DNA of 64,000 bases, from assembly GCA_024734555.1 (NCBI GenBank), contig JANPWX010000476.1, positions 244,285 to 308,284 on the forward strand. Direction: 5' to 3'. Positions 44,961 to 56,710 of this stretch are shown one piece after another. The position numbers and the translations under genes were made by a program. Under the pieces are notes generated by a model. That model was not told the DNA's origin and searched no databases. It saw nothing but the letters and a program-made list of their open reading frames with translations. Every line of letters begins with the position of its first letter. The stretch's first letter is position 1. This stretch comes from Trochalopteron elliotii (taxonomy: Eukaryota > Chordata > Aves > Passeriformes > Leiothrichidae).

Positions 44961-47534
44961 CACTGGCTGGATGGCCACAGGGAAGTCAGCAAAGCTCGAC
45001 CCTTGCACTGATCTGAGCCATGAGAGGAGATAGGAGTTTCCCCAGCAGCAGCCAGGCTGCTCCCAGTGTCTGAGCCTCACTGGTTCCTTCCCTGGCTTCC
45101 CAAGCACTTCTGCACACTGGCCCTCAGCAAACTTCTCCCTGGAAGTCCCCAGCTGCTGACATACCTGTGACATCTGAACATCTTCCCAGGCAGCAAGGTG
45201 CTGGCTCCTGGGCTGCAGGGGTGACAAAGGGGGTCATGTCAGCTCAGTCCAAAGGAGATGTGCCCAAAGCACGGCCGACGGGGCAGATACTGTCCAAACC
45301 TGCTGAGTGTTACCCTCATGTCTCTGTTCCTTGGTTTATACAAAGCACAGAGGAGATGGCTGCAGATAGGACATGTCTGTATTTGCAGTGGAATAGGTGA
45401 TGCAGGATCCCCACATCCCACTGGAGTCTCAGCAGCTCACATCACTCTCCATTGCTCATAAGCCATGTCTGAGCATCCCTGCAGGCATCTGTAAGGCTGA
45501 ATGCTCTTCTCCCTGCTCAGTCAAACATGCCTTTCCAGGAGGGACAGGAGGAAAAACTTCCCAAAGGCAGAGCAGAGATGTGCATCAGCTGTGGCACAGC
45601 AGGAAACCACTGGAGAAGAAAACAGCTCCTTGTCACAGAGTCCCAGTGCAGTGGAAATGAGCAGTCCTGGGAAAGGCAGCAGGGAGGACAGAGGTGTGCA
45701 GGAGGGCAGGAGGGCTCTGGAAGAAGCTGCAGCACCTGGTCAGCAGCCCATGGTGTGATTTTGCCTAATCCTCCTTGGCTGCCCTTCAGTGAGGTTACAG
45801 GGAGTCAAAGGCTACAGGCTTACAAAACCCCTCTTCCCCTCCCCTCCCCACCTCATACACAGCATGTTCTCAGCAGAGCAGCCCCTGGTCTAGGCAGCCT
45901 GGTCTGGTAGCAAAGGTGCAGAGCTGAGTGCCCAGGGCAGGTTTCCTCAGGCAGGTGCTGCTGCTGAGGCACGTGGTGATCCCGTGCCCCAGCCATGGAT
46001 CCCATCCCAGGGGCTCAGCCTGTGGGTTACAGCAGCTCTGCTGGGACCTCCACTGCTGCCAAGCCCAAAGGCTCTGCTCTGTAGATAACAAGTGTTCCAG
46101 GGGTCCTAAGAGATTTCCCAAGTGTGGCAGCACAGAGTTGATGTAACTGCTGCTGTGGATTGCTCCAGAGCTGCTCCTGCTGCTGTGCAGCCCAGGACAT
46201 CAGGCCAAGAGTACTCACAATACATTTAAAGTGCATGTTAGCACTCCATTAAATATTGACTAGGTGTAAATAAATGATGCAGCCAACTTTCAAGGAAGAA
46301 AGTGCTTATTTTGTCAACACAAAATACCCCTCTGTGCCCTTATCTCCATTAGTCTGTCCGGGCCCAGAAAGTTCCCTGAACGAGGTTTTTGTAGCTGGTT
46401 TCATATGACATCAGTTGTCCAAAGGAGACTCTGTTAGAGTGGAAAACTTGGTTTAGCCCTAAAAAGCCAGGTGTTTTAACCTGAGTGTGTCAGAAAGATG
46501 ACTGCAAAATTTTCTTTGAGAGAAGCTTGAGAAAAAGAAATTTGTCAAAACCAACTCTTTTCCACAAATTGTTTTGACATAAATGAATCTGCATTTTGAC
46601 AGAGAGATCCTTCAGTGGAAATTCCCAGGAGAACCCTAAGTGTTCCTGACTCTCTTCAGGACTTATCATGTACGTCCTCCAGCTGTCACACCCTGGTGGT
46701 CTTGGTGGGCTATATGAAGGGCATGTGTTAATTTGGGGGCTTAGCAAGTGAACTCATCAAAAAAGCTGGATCAGAAATCTGAATTCAGCCCCTCTTAAAT
46801 TAGGAGGTGAAGTAAAAGGCAAAATAACCCCCAGGTTCCCTCATCAGTCAGTGGGGAGGGACAAATCACACCGCTCTTTCCTGAATATGTAGGAAGGTTA
46901 AATTTATTTGGCTGAATCAAGTCAGAGCTTTGGCTTGTGCCATGTTGGGGGCCCATGCCCACATCCACTGGACTGGGTTTGGGTGTCCTTGAGACCCCAG
47001 GCTGGGTGTGGGGTGTGGGACAGACTTCACCACCTCTGCTGCCTTTACTTTCCTCTTCTGCCTCACCATCACTTTCCTCAAGCTGCCTCTCAGCTCCCCT
47101 CTCTACATTTGTTTTCACAGCACCTTACAAATAGCTGGTTTTAATAATGTATCATTGGAGGTTCTTTTCTATGCTTTTGGTGCATCAATTATTGAAGCCC
47201 AACACTGCTGTTCTCTGTAAATAATGGGGGTTTTGGTTTGTTTACTTCTGTTGGTCAGATGTTTCATGGGAATGTTGCCACTGGCTGCTACAGGACATGC
47301 AACTCTCCCATCAGTGACCTGAGTGCATCACCACTGGCTCTGAGCTCAGCCCACGTGGGCTGGGCAGGTTTTCAGTCTCTGGGGTAATTCCAGCCGCAGT
47401 GCAGAAATAGCCCCTGTGCAGGGCAGTGCTCAAAGGGTACCCCATGGCATCAGGGCACTGCCAGGAGACAGCCAAATTCCTGTGAAAGGCTGGAGCTGGT
47501 GGCTGGGGCTTGAACCAGGGCTGAACTGGCTTTG

Positions 47535-47583
47535 AACCATGTCTGAGCCATGTCTGAACCATGTCTGAGCCATGTCTGAACCA
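47535..47583. repeat. 11-bp minisatellite with a 22-bp dimeric pattern
   Basis: Four clean copies of 'ccatgtctgag' / 'ccatgtctgaa' alternate strictly, after two decayed copies near 47511-47536. Like the array at 5592 it has an 11-bp unit arranged as a 22-bp dimer, although the sequence is unrelated. The minus frames read a repetitive 'RHGSDMVQTWL' type peptide, not a gene. Confidence 0.92.
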
Positions 47584-47959
47584 GGTGTCCCCAGCTGCTG
47601 CTGCACAAGTGAAATGATGGCTGAGGGTGCTGCCAGCCTCGCTCACGGCCCTGGACAATTAAAATGTTAAAATCAATGCTGACAGAGAGAGCTAAGCCTG
47701 ATGGCCAGCGCTGCTGTCTCTGAGCCAGGAGGTTCCACAAGGACCTGCCAGCCCAGATAAAGCTGCTCCTGATTTCTTTCTAGGACACCAACAGTTATCA
47801 CTGGGCATTGTCCCTGATGCTGTTCCCACTCTTTCAAAAAAATTGCCATGATTTTTATTTTGAAAAGCATTAGGTTGGAAAATGTCCATCTGTCTCAAAT
47901 GGTTACTTCCATTTTGCAGAGGCCAGTGTCATTCTCTGGTAACTTGGGGAAATGTTGGC
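47584..47959. other. Single-copy spacer, no gene recognised
   Basis: No recognisable feature between the 11-bp array and the following CR1 tail. Confidence 0.55.
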
Positions 47960-48200
47960 ATTAGGATCATTCAGGGTGAAAGGATTTTTAGGAGGTCTCT
48001 GGTGCAACATCTGCTCAAAGTAGGGCCAGCTCTGAGGTAAAACCTGATTACTGACAGCTTTATCCAGTCTAGACTCCAAAATCTCTGAGGATGGAGGCTG
48101 AGCAGCCTCTGGCCAGCAGACATTGACTTTCCATCACTCCCAACTGGAGATAAATTCTTACTGGCAACCTCGAGGTAAAGGTTATTTATCCCATAAACAA
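47960..48200 (-). mobile_element. CR1 LINE 3' fragment, old copy
   Basis: Inverted tail words persist in order: 'ggatcattcagggtgaaagg', 'aggaggtctctggtgcaa', 'ctgctcaaagtagggccag', 'tatccagtctagactcc', 'atctctgaggatggaggctg' and 'agcagcctctggccagc'. This suits an older CR1 subfamily with 'ggaggtctctagtccaa' and 'tccaaggatggag' in its tail. Divergence is high, and the right boundary is approximate. Confidence 0.72.
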
Positions 48201-48499
48201 ACTCTGGATCAGGCTGTCCTATGGAGAGAGATTCTTTTAATTAAGTTTTACCTCATCTTGAGACTTCCCTGTGATCTACCCTGAGGGCTCAGGCAGCATC
48301 CCTCTAACTTCCAGAGTCAGTGGTTATAGTTCTGATCATCGTGTCCATCCTTGACCTTTGCAATTGCAACACAAAGTAAGGAAAAATGGAAATGGAATCA
48401 TGCAGGTGGGTGAACTGGAAGCAAAGGCCCATGACCACTGTGTGCACCCCCAGGGCCTCCAACACAGGCAGGATCCTGTCCAGAGGAGGGCATGGAGCT
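48201..48499. other. Single-copy spacer, no gene recognised
   Basis: No feature is clear; the first part may be a further decayed extension of the CR1 to the left. Confidence 0.45.
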
Positions 48500-48745
48500 G
48501 CTCTAGGGCTGGAGCCTCTCTGGAGGCAGGGTGGGAGAGCTGGAGGTGCTCACCTGGAGAAGGGAAAGCTCTAGGGAGAGTTCAGAGCCCCTTCCAGAGC
48601 CTAAAGGGGCTCCAGGAGAGCTGCAGAGGGACTGGGGACAAGGGATGGAGGGACAGGACACAGGGAATGGTTCCCACTGTCAGAGGGCAGGGATGGATGG
48701 GATATTGGGCAGGAATTCCTCCACACCCTCCTGGTTCCACACCAC
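48500..48745 (+). mobile_element. CR1 LINE 3' fragment lacking its own 3' end
   Basis: Plus-strand CR1 words: 'cacctggagaagggaaagct', 'gagttcagagccccttccag', 'agcctaaaggggctccagga', 'gagctgcagagggactgggg', 'acaagggatggagggacagg', 'cactgtcagagggcagggat' and 'gatattgggcaggaattcct'. Unlike other copies here it stops before the usual terminal block and octamer, so it has lost its 3' end by deletion. Confidence 0.93.
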
Positions 48746-50639
48746 TGAGAATTAAACAGGTAACATTCCCATGCTGTTAATCTGGCAACAGCAAGTCAGG
48801 GAAGTAGTTTACAGACAGCACAGCACTGCCACAGCTGGACAGATGTCTGATGGCAGGAGACATCTTATTAAACACCAGCCTTGGCACCAGCCTCATGTTT
48901 TCCATTCTGGTGAACACAGCCAGCCCTAAAAATTACATGGGGTAGCTGATCACTCTATTGCTGACACATTGTGGTGGGAGGGTTGCCAGCCACCTGCAAA
49001 AATACTGTGTGCTTTAGTGGCTTTTCTGAGAGCATCTCCAAGTGACTGTGCCTGCCTTCAGGAGAACTGGTTTCTTCATCAGGTAAATGTGCACACTTTG
49101 GAGACACATCACAGTGAATGAATCCACAGCCATGGGGAATCTGGACTAGAAAAGAAAGAAGAGGGAAGGCAGGAAGTGACCCCCTCCTGCAGGTCCAGAT
49201 GACCTGAGAAGAAGCCCATGCAGGAGAAGGTGCTCCTCACACTGTGCCACAGGCCACATACAGAGATTTTCTCCTCCTGTCCCTGAGGGGTGGTCCTTGC
49301 TGACCCGTGGAAAGGGCCATGGTATTCACTCACATCTCCCTGGCACACCCAGCTCTCCATGCCTCTCTCTCTGCCCTGTTTGCCTGATGCAGTAGCAGGC
49401 CCCAGCCTGTGGCTGCAGTTCAGATAATCCCAGAGACCAGAAGTGATTAATATTGATCAGCATCTGCAGCACTTTGCAAGACAGTAAAGCAGGGGCAGCC
49501 CCGAGACATTTCTGCTTCTCGTGGGTGACTGGGACTAATGGGCTTCTCCCTGTCATGCCAGAGCAGTAATTCAGAACAAGAGATTTCCCCATGTTTGGAA
49601 AGGCATGGGGAGGAGGAGACAGTTTAGGTGAAGCCCTGCTAAGCAAACTGAGTCAGGCAAAAAGGGAGAAATATAAGTAAAGAACCCCCAGAGGGTTTAT
49701 TTTTTTATAACTTTCTCCCTGCTATGGATTCCCACAGCTCCTGGCTGGTTTCATCCCCCTCTCCCCATCCTCCACTCTGACTAGGATCCAGCTCCACTTT
49801 TCTGTCAGTGCATCGAAAGTGTAGCCCCGTGCCCCGCTCCAGGGGAGGGAGGGATGTTCCTGGACAGGGATTCTCCATGGGTTCCATGTGCACAGCCTCA
49901 GGCCATGCCAGGAGAGCCCTGAGCACCCTCCCCCCAGCCCTGTCTCTCCCATTGCTGCCCTGCAGGACTCTGCAGGTTTCACAGGTTTCGGGTCAGTTCC
50001 TGTGGGCTAGTCACTCCTGGGCAGCTAAATAGCTCCATTAATTGTGCATATGACTAAAAGATTGATGGATGAGCAAGATCAAGTCTCCCCCCACTCCAAT
50101 TAGTACTTCATCAAACACAGGACTTGCCCCTCAGGGTACCACAGTGGGCTGGGGGTGTCTGCATACCTTTTGGACAGCAAGGTAATGGAGTGAGATTATC
50201 AGTCAATATTTAAATACAGACAAGATCTGAGCTCTTTCTGAACTGCCAGTTGGTCTATTGTGGCAGTGGTGTCCCGTGCCCTGGATCCCTCATTTTTTAT
50301 CATGGTACATTACCCACAGGGCCTTCCCATTCCCACACCACTTGACCCCTTGACTCTGTTATCTCCATCTTGGAACAAACAAGAAACATTTTATTCCCAC
50401 CAGCAAACTGTCATTCACATCAGCAGCTTCTGCTGTGAGTCCTCAGCTCTTTTTTCTGCATCTTCCTGCCTGCCTGCCCCACTGGGAGCCCTGACTTCCT
50501 GAGGTGGAAAATACAGGCAGAATAAATCCATTCCCTAAATGCTTTCGGCCCACTTGCTCCTTCTTAAAGTGACAGGGCAGATTTATGGCTATTTTTTCAT
50601 CCCTCCATCCCCAGTTATTCTTCCCTCTTCCTGGGCAGT

Positions 50640-50785
50640 TATTCTTCCCTCTTCCCCTTTATCAGTCATAAAGGGGAATAGAAGAGTCTGGCTGAACAAA
50701 TCACCTGGTAATAGTCCAATTGGCCAGAGATAGTAATTGCAATTAATATAATACCCAAGCAACCTTCTGCTGCTCTAGTGCTTTT
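50640..50785. promoter_or_regulatory. AT-rich block, candidate conserved non-coding element
   Basis: It contains 'gtccaattggccag' near 50714 and the dense run 'gatagtaattgcaattaata' at 50730-50749, which holds two homeodomain cores and a CAAT-type word. Preceded directly by a 24-bp direct repeat. Support is by motif words alone. Confidence 0.22.
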
Positions 50786-52099
50786 CTCCACGGCAGAGCT
50801 GTAGTTGGAGATTCCAACCTAAACCTGAGCAACAGAACAAGATTTTTAGGACAAGTTCCTGTAATATCCAATGTAATTCTGTAATTTCCTGGTTCCCCTT
50901 TGGTTTTAGTAAATAACTGGGCACCTTAAACATGTCCAGCAATCCTAGAGGCAGATTGGATTTAAGTCTTGCAATGAGGGCTTTGGAGGGAAGTCATATT
51001 TGATGATGAAATACCAGGGACTGAGCTTTGCAAGGGCACAAAAAGCAGTGTTGTAGGGCAAGGTTTTTATGTTGTTGTGGAGGACTCACAAAGCTACCCC
51101 TGAGAACAGGTCAGTGGTGTCATTCCTGGGGTGGAGGCAGTTGCTGGGACGAGGCTCTGGACAGCAGCACCTGGCTGCTCTGGTCGAGCTTTTGGCTTTC
51201 CATGTCTCAGTACATGGAGTAAAGCCTGACTGTCCCTCTGTTTAGGGTTGTGCTGTCAGATGGAGGCACCGAGACCTTGGCACAGGCTGTGCAGGGAGGA
51301 ATTTATTTCATTTTCAGTCAGCTGCAGCACAAACCCCAGTGCTGAAGGACCACAGCCCCCTGCCCTCAGAAGGGGCCTGACTGTGTGTCCTTGCAGAGGA
51401 GCCTTTCAGGGACCTTGTCTGTCTGGAGCTCTTCAACACTCACCCCATGCCCCTACACAACCTGCTGGATCCCAAAGCCACTCCTAGTTTAGTTTGGGGT
51501 GAAACTGGCCCAGCCCCTGAAGCCCTTTGGAGGAGACCTCAAGCCCCTGCCTGGTGGCTGTGGTGTCCCTTGGACACCTGGCTGGAGGGACATGGAGCTG
51601 CCCCAGCAGAGGGGGATGGCTGGGCAGGGCAGATGGGTATTGATGTGATGTGATGTTCCTCCCTCCTGTCACTGTGACCCACCTCTGCTCTTGCCCGTTT
51701 GCTCACGGGATGATGACACCCCTTGTTTGCCCCACAGGACCATGAACCCCCTTCCCAGGTATCCGTGAGGAGCACGGCTGCCAAGGCAAAGGAGCTGCAT
51801 CAATGCCTGCAGATAAATGACTACGTCCATTGTAAGGACTCGGTAAAGCCCCCATTGAAATAAATGGCAAAACTCCCAGAGATTTCAAAGGGATCAGTGC
51901 TGAATGTTTGTAATTCTCTCCTAGACTTATCATATATCCTCAGCGCTGTGTGCTATTTCCATAACAAGAGGTATGGCGTTCCCTTACTTCCATGTTTGTT
52001 AAGTAACAAAGAGAGATTTCAAGGCTTGTAGCCTTCCCAAATTTGTCAGGCACCGAGCAGTCTCCCCGTGGCTCCGTGTGAGCTGTTCCCAAGCCCAGC

Positions 52100-52345
52100 G
52101 CCTCGTTAGCAGTGCTCCGATGTTATGAATATGCATCAGGGCTACGGTTGGGGTTTTGTTGGCATCAACAGTGACTTTGTCATTTAATGGTCTCCAGGGC
52201 TGTTTTAATCAACATGCACATTTTGCGTGTCAGCTTATTTCACTTCACTGGTTATTATTTTATTTACAAATATTCTGGCAATTTCTTGGATTTATTCTGT
52301 CCCACGCGCCTGTAACTTTCTTCTGTTTGCTCCACACTGTTCTCA
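52100..52345. promoter_or_regulatory. Repeat-free block, candidate conserved non-coding element
   Basis: The block includes 'atgaatatgcatcag' at 52126-52140 (POU/octamer-like with palindromic ATGCAT), 'gtcatttaatgg' near 52178, and 'ttatttacaaatattc' near 52260. It also retains isolated CpGs ('cacgcgcctg'). It resembles other such blocks in this window and is likewise unproven. Confidence 0.25.
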
Positions 52346-53247
52346 AGCCAGAGTCTGTGGTTTCCCCCGCTTTGTCATGGGGAGGGATCAGATTTACCCT
52401 CTGCCAAGCTTTGCTTTGCTTCATTCCCCATGGCAAAATGCTGATCAAACTGGGAGGGGGAGCAAGGGAGGGGTATTTGGTCAAATGAGATTTACAGCAG
52501 CATGTGGAGCCTAAGGCCTGGGGTTCAATGGTCCAGACAGATAGGCAGAAGTGCCAAGGCCACCGGGAATGTGCCTGAGCTTTCCAGCAGGAGCTCAGAG
52601 CCTGTCTCAGGGCTCCAGGATTTATTGTATCTGCTCAGGGAGGACAGGAATTAGCACGGTGCTGTTCCAACAAGATGTGCTGAAGGAGCTCCTGGGGAGA
52701 TGCTGCCAATGCCCTGGGAGAGATGGCTGCTGAGAAAGCCCAGAGGGGAAAGGACTGATGAGCTCCAGGCCAGGAGAGGCGGACAGTGGAGGAGAAGTTG
52801 GGAGCTCAGTAGCAGCACTCACAAGGCGATGGAGAATCCAGCCAGGAGGGCACGAGTGCCTGTGCGTGCCTGCGGGACGAAAAGGAACTTTGCATGGATA
52901 ATTTGGACAGGCTAAACTGGAGAAGAGTCTTCAAATGCACACTTGTCCCTCTCCATAAACACCCCTGTCACGTCCAGCCCTTCACTGCAGCCTTGAGGGT
53001 GGGAGCAGAGATCTTTTCCGGTCCCGGAGTGAGAGCTTTTCCTCCAACCACTCACTAGAGCTGGTGTTTTAGAGTAGAGGAAAGGTGTCTGCCAGGAATT
53101 CAAAAATAAGTATTCAAGCCCTGCTCATGTGCCTTGGCATGTTTCCCATCACAACTGCCAAGATGTCCAAACCTGAAACAAGCATCTTTAATAATTCACT
53201 GACGGATGCTTTTAAATATGTGTGGTTTATATTCATGCCAGCGCTGA

Positions 53248-53290
53248 CCCTCCCTCCCCTCTTCCCCATCTCTCCTTCCTCTCCTTTCTT
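53248..53290. repeat. Polypyrimidine tract, acceptor-like
   Basis: A run of about 43 C/T bases with a single A is followed by GCAG at 53291-53294. It resembles a 3' splice site, but the downstream frame is not recognisable as an exon. Confidence 0.65.
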
Positions 53291-55599
53291 GCAGGTGGTC
53301 TATTTAATTTCAATTTCAAGCTGTTGCCTCCTGCTTTGGTTCAGCAAAATGATGTGTCTTGACCTATTCATTTCATGTTTCCAAAATCTTTTACATTTCC
53401 TGCCTCCTTTACTCCCCTCTTTCCTGCTTGAAGAAACCAATTCCAACTTGCAAAATGAAGAATTTCCCCTCATCTGTAGAAAATCTGGCCCCACTTATAC
53501 CTGTAAAAACAGTTGTTTCCCTCACAGGAAATGGATTGCTCAGCACCTGAATTTTGTTTTGGTTTTTATCCTGATGAGATTTTGATAAATCTCTGCCTGA
53601 TTTCGGGAAGAAATGGGCAAACTCCCTGAAGGCAAAATTGACTGTTTAGCCTCCCAGAGCAGAGGATTTCACTGTTCCCATCAGAGCTTCAGGTCTTCCC
53701 CTTGACTCCAGCTGAGACAAGGGATTTTTGGTGGGCAAAACCTGAGAGGACCAGGTCCCTGTCTCCAGGACGTGGCAGGAATGCAGCCCAGCCCGACATG
53801 GAGTGAGAGCAGGGTGTGTTATCATCCTGGAGACAAGACTAGGGGGAAAACCAGGAGTCAGCCTCCTGCCTTCCAATTTCAGTCCCCCGGAATGTAGTCA
53901 AGAATTTCTCTCCCCAAAGCTGGGCTGGCTGTGTGTTAGCCACAGGCAATTTTGGACAAGCTGCACCTCAGTTTTGATTGAGGAGGGTTGAAGAGGGGGC
54001 TGAACGCAGGATCCCAGACCAGAGGGGAACGCCAAGATTTCCCTGCCTGCTGGGCATGGTGTGGATGTGGAGGAGGTGACAGTGAGGAACAGCACTTGCT
54101 ACCCTTTGGAGAAGCAAAGGTCCCTCCCTGGAGGAAAAGACACAGAACATTGGCCCCCTCCCACGGATGGGCACACATGGACTTGCACAGGAGGGGTTTG
54201 TCCCCTCAGCAGGATTCCCCTGAAGAAAAATACAGGGACAGGTCCTTGTATGATGGAGAGGTGATGTCAAATTCTCAGTAATCATAATTGGTTCTGTTGT
54301 CAACAGGGCTGTATGTGTGGACTGAATTAATGGGACGAACCAGTTTCCTTCCCTGCTTTGGCAGCATCAGCTTCTACTTTGAATTCCTCCAGTCTGAAGA
54401 TGCTGTCCTTCATGTTTTCCATCTCTTAATCCACGTGGGTGTTTGTGCGTCCACCAGAACATGAAGAATTGAGTTCACCTTTTTCAACACAAACCAGAAT
54501 TATCTGATATGAAAAAAAAGTAGAGCAAATCACCCCCGCAGGTACTGTTTGCCATCTGCCACTTCACCCTCCAGCCCAGCCCCACAGCATTCAGACCCTT
54601 TGGCTCCAGACCACACAGCTCTGGCACACTGTGCTCTGGGGAGGGGCAGAAGGTGCTGAAGCCCCTCTAAAAGAAGGGATAAAGTTGCTGCAGGCTCTCT
54701 GGAGTGTGTGGTGGCCACGTTAGTTGTGGCTCCAGGGGCTCCCGGCAAAGGAGAGTGGGTGGGAGCTGTTAGCGAGCTTAACTTTTCATTTCCTGTGTGG
54801 TTTCACGTTGGGCTTGGTATGCATGTTTGGGTTTAATTGATACACACAGCAACACTTTATGTACGTGCTGGGCTTCCAGAAATGACTGCTGGTGAGATGG
54901 ACAAATCAGCAACAGCTTTTTGGGGTCTCCAGAGAACCTGGCTGGTGGAACAGAGATGTTTTGATGTTTGGTTTCCCTGCTTTGGACCCCAAAGAATAAA
55001 ACATGGAAGTTAAATAATGAGATTAAAACCCAAATCTCCCTATTCAGAAGAGTCTTGTGCTCTGAAGGAATAAAATTTGACAGGCTCAAAAAGCAAAACA
55101 AATGCTCCTATGGGTGCTGAGGCTTATGGAGTACTAGAAAGAGTCTCCTGGCTCCCTCCCTTCTCCCCATCCTCCCCCAAGTTTATGAGGTGCTTAGCTC
55201 TGTGATGTTCATCTCCTGCTTCACTACATGACAGGGCTCTGAAAGCCTTTCTCCTGGTTGTCAGAATTTCTCCAGCTTTTTAGCCATTCTAATAAGCAGT
55301 AAGGGAGAAGCAGAGCAGGCTCAGCAAAATTATTTCCTTGAAAAGAAGGAGATAACTTGTTTTTTAGACATGTTCCCTTCATGCTTACAGGGGTTCTTGA
55401 GGCAGGGTGCAAAATTGCCACTGAAAGGAGCAGAGAATAGCAGAGGCACAGAGTGAAACAGTGATTCCACTGAGGTCATTTCAGTTTGAGCAAGAGAAGG
55501 CTCAGAGATATGACATCTCCTTGGTGCTAGAGACAGAGGAAAGAGGTCGTGCTCCTGGTCATGAGAGCTCCAACTGCACCTTGAAGTTGCAGTTGGAGT

Positions 55600-55745
55600 C
55601 CCTGCCCTTGGAGGAGCCCCAGGAATGACTGGATGGGGTTTTCCATGCTCTGGTCTTGTTGGCAAAGTGGTGATGGGTCACAGGTTGGAACTGATGGTCT
55701 TAGAGGTGGTCTCCAACCTCAGTGATTCTGTGGCTCTGTGATTCC
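55600..55745 (+). mobile_element. CR1 LINE 3' tail, short
   Basis: The plus strand ends in 'gttggaactgatggtcttag', 'aggtggtctccaacctcagt', 'gattctgtggctctgtgatt', the diagnostic CR1 tail with two terminal octamers. Upstream to about 55600 the match is weaker ('ggatggggttttccatgctc', 'tggtcttgttggcaaagtgg'), so the left border is rough. Confidence 0.85.
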
Positions 55746-56611
55746 AGGCATGGAAAAGGACTCAGATGAATTGTGCTGGTGGTTTTCCCAGGTAATGCAT
55801 CTCCCAGGGGCAGGGATGATCTTTTTAATGTAACTATATCACACTGAAGACATAGTTTTGAACATTGGGGAAACAAACCCTAGCTGGTGCTTTATCCACT
55901 GAAATTCATTCTTTCTTCACGACTACCAAATAGTGTGAAAGTCTCAGAAATCCCATTAAAAAAAAAGTATGGATTTTATTTTGGTAGTGTGACAAGTTGT
56001 ATGACTCAACATACAACTCAGTATATGAGTCATAATCCTCAGTATTTCCCCTCAAGTCATCCCTCCTTCCTGCATTTCATCTCAAGAAATCGATCTTTTT
56101 ATTCATTCGCGTTAAGCAAGGCTGTGGCAGAACCAAGTGTGATAAGATCAGATACATCAGCTCCACGGGTACTTTTGCAGATAACCTGACTTAGAGTAGA
56201 CAAAACATCTTAATCAAGGACCATTCACACCTCATTTCCCTCCATCTGCTCGGCAGAAATTCCCATGAATCCTGCAGGATTTGCCTCTGTCAAGCAGAGG
56301 GTCCTGCCACAAAATGAGCTTCTGAGAAGTCTTTGCCCAGTGTGACTCAGAGATTAAGGAATTGTTGTCTAGACAAGAGCCCAGGTTTTCCAGCCAGGGC
56401 TCCGAGTGCGAGTGAGAGGAGCCAGGCAGAAGTAATGGACTGTGCTGGGTGTCTGTGAGCCTTGAATTGCCCAGGGCTCACAGGGCATTTCCTGCAGGAG
56501 GAAATCTCTGCAGAGAGCTGCACATCCTGGGAAGGAGCAGCTCCCGGTCCGAGGCGTTCCCTGCAGCAGGTTTGGGATCTCCTCTCTGTGGTACCTGAGC
56601 CCTCCATGCAA

Positions 56612-56710
56612 TCCATCCCTGCACATCCCCAGGCAATCCTGCACTCAGTCCATCCCTGTACATTCCCAGGCAATCCTGCACTCAGTCCATCCATCCCTGC
56701 ACATTCCCAG
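56612..56710. repeat. 37-bp minisatellite, two full copies and one partial
   Basis: Full copies at 56612-56648 and 56649-56685 both start 'tccatccctg' and contain 'ggcaatcctgcactcag'. The third copy (56686-56710) has an extra 'tcca' at its start and is truncated after 'attcccag'. Minus-strand frames read a repeated 'LPGNVQGWTECRIAWG' type peptide. Confidence 0.93.

Larger units (their letters stand above)
42621..47534. other. Mostly single-copy stretch, no gene recognised
   Basis: Apart from the 21-bp array at 43636-43700, a 16-bp direct repeat at 44191-44222 and the candidate block at 44655-44960, nothing is recognisable. The 232-codon plus frame at 43768-44466 has several competing frames in both strands and no domain. 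Confidence 0.5.
48746..55599. other. Long mostly single-copy stretch, no gene recognised
   Basis: About 6.9 kb. Listed separately are two candidate regulatory blocks (50640-50785, 52100-52345) and a pyrimidine tract (53248-53290). A 24-bp direct repeat lies at 50613-50655. The plus frame of 166 codons at 53085-53585 is hydrophobic in its middle but matches nothing known and crosses the pyrimidine tract; I do not call it a gene. Confidence 0.5.

Noticed and set aside
53455..53490. MIR-like words ('ctcatctgtagaaaat')
   Set aside because: The match is too short and the flanks do not follow the SINE consensus.
53085..53585. Plus-strand frame of 166 codons with hydrophobic stretches, like a small membrane protein
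   Set aside because: The hydrophobic stretch is caused by the pyrimidine-rich tract, and no family resemblance is visible.
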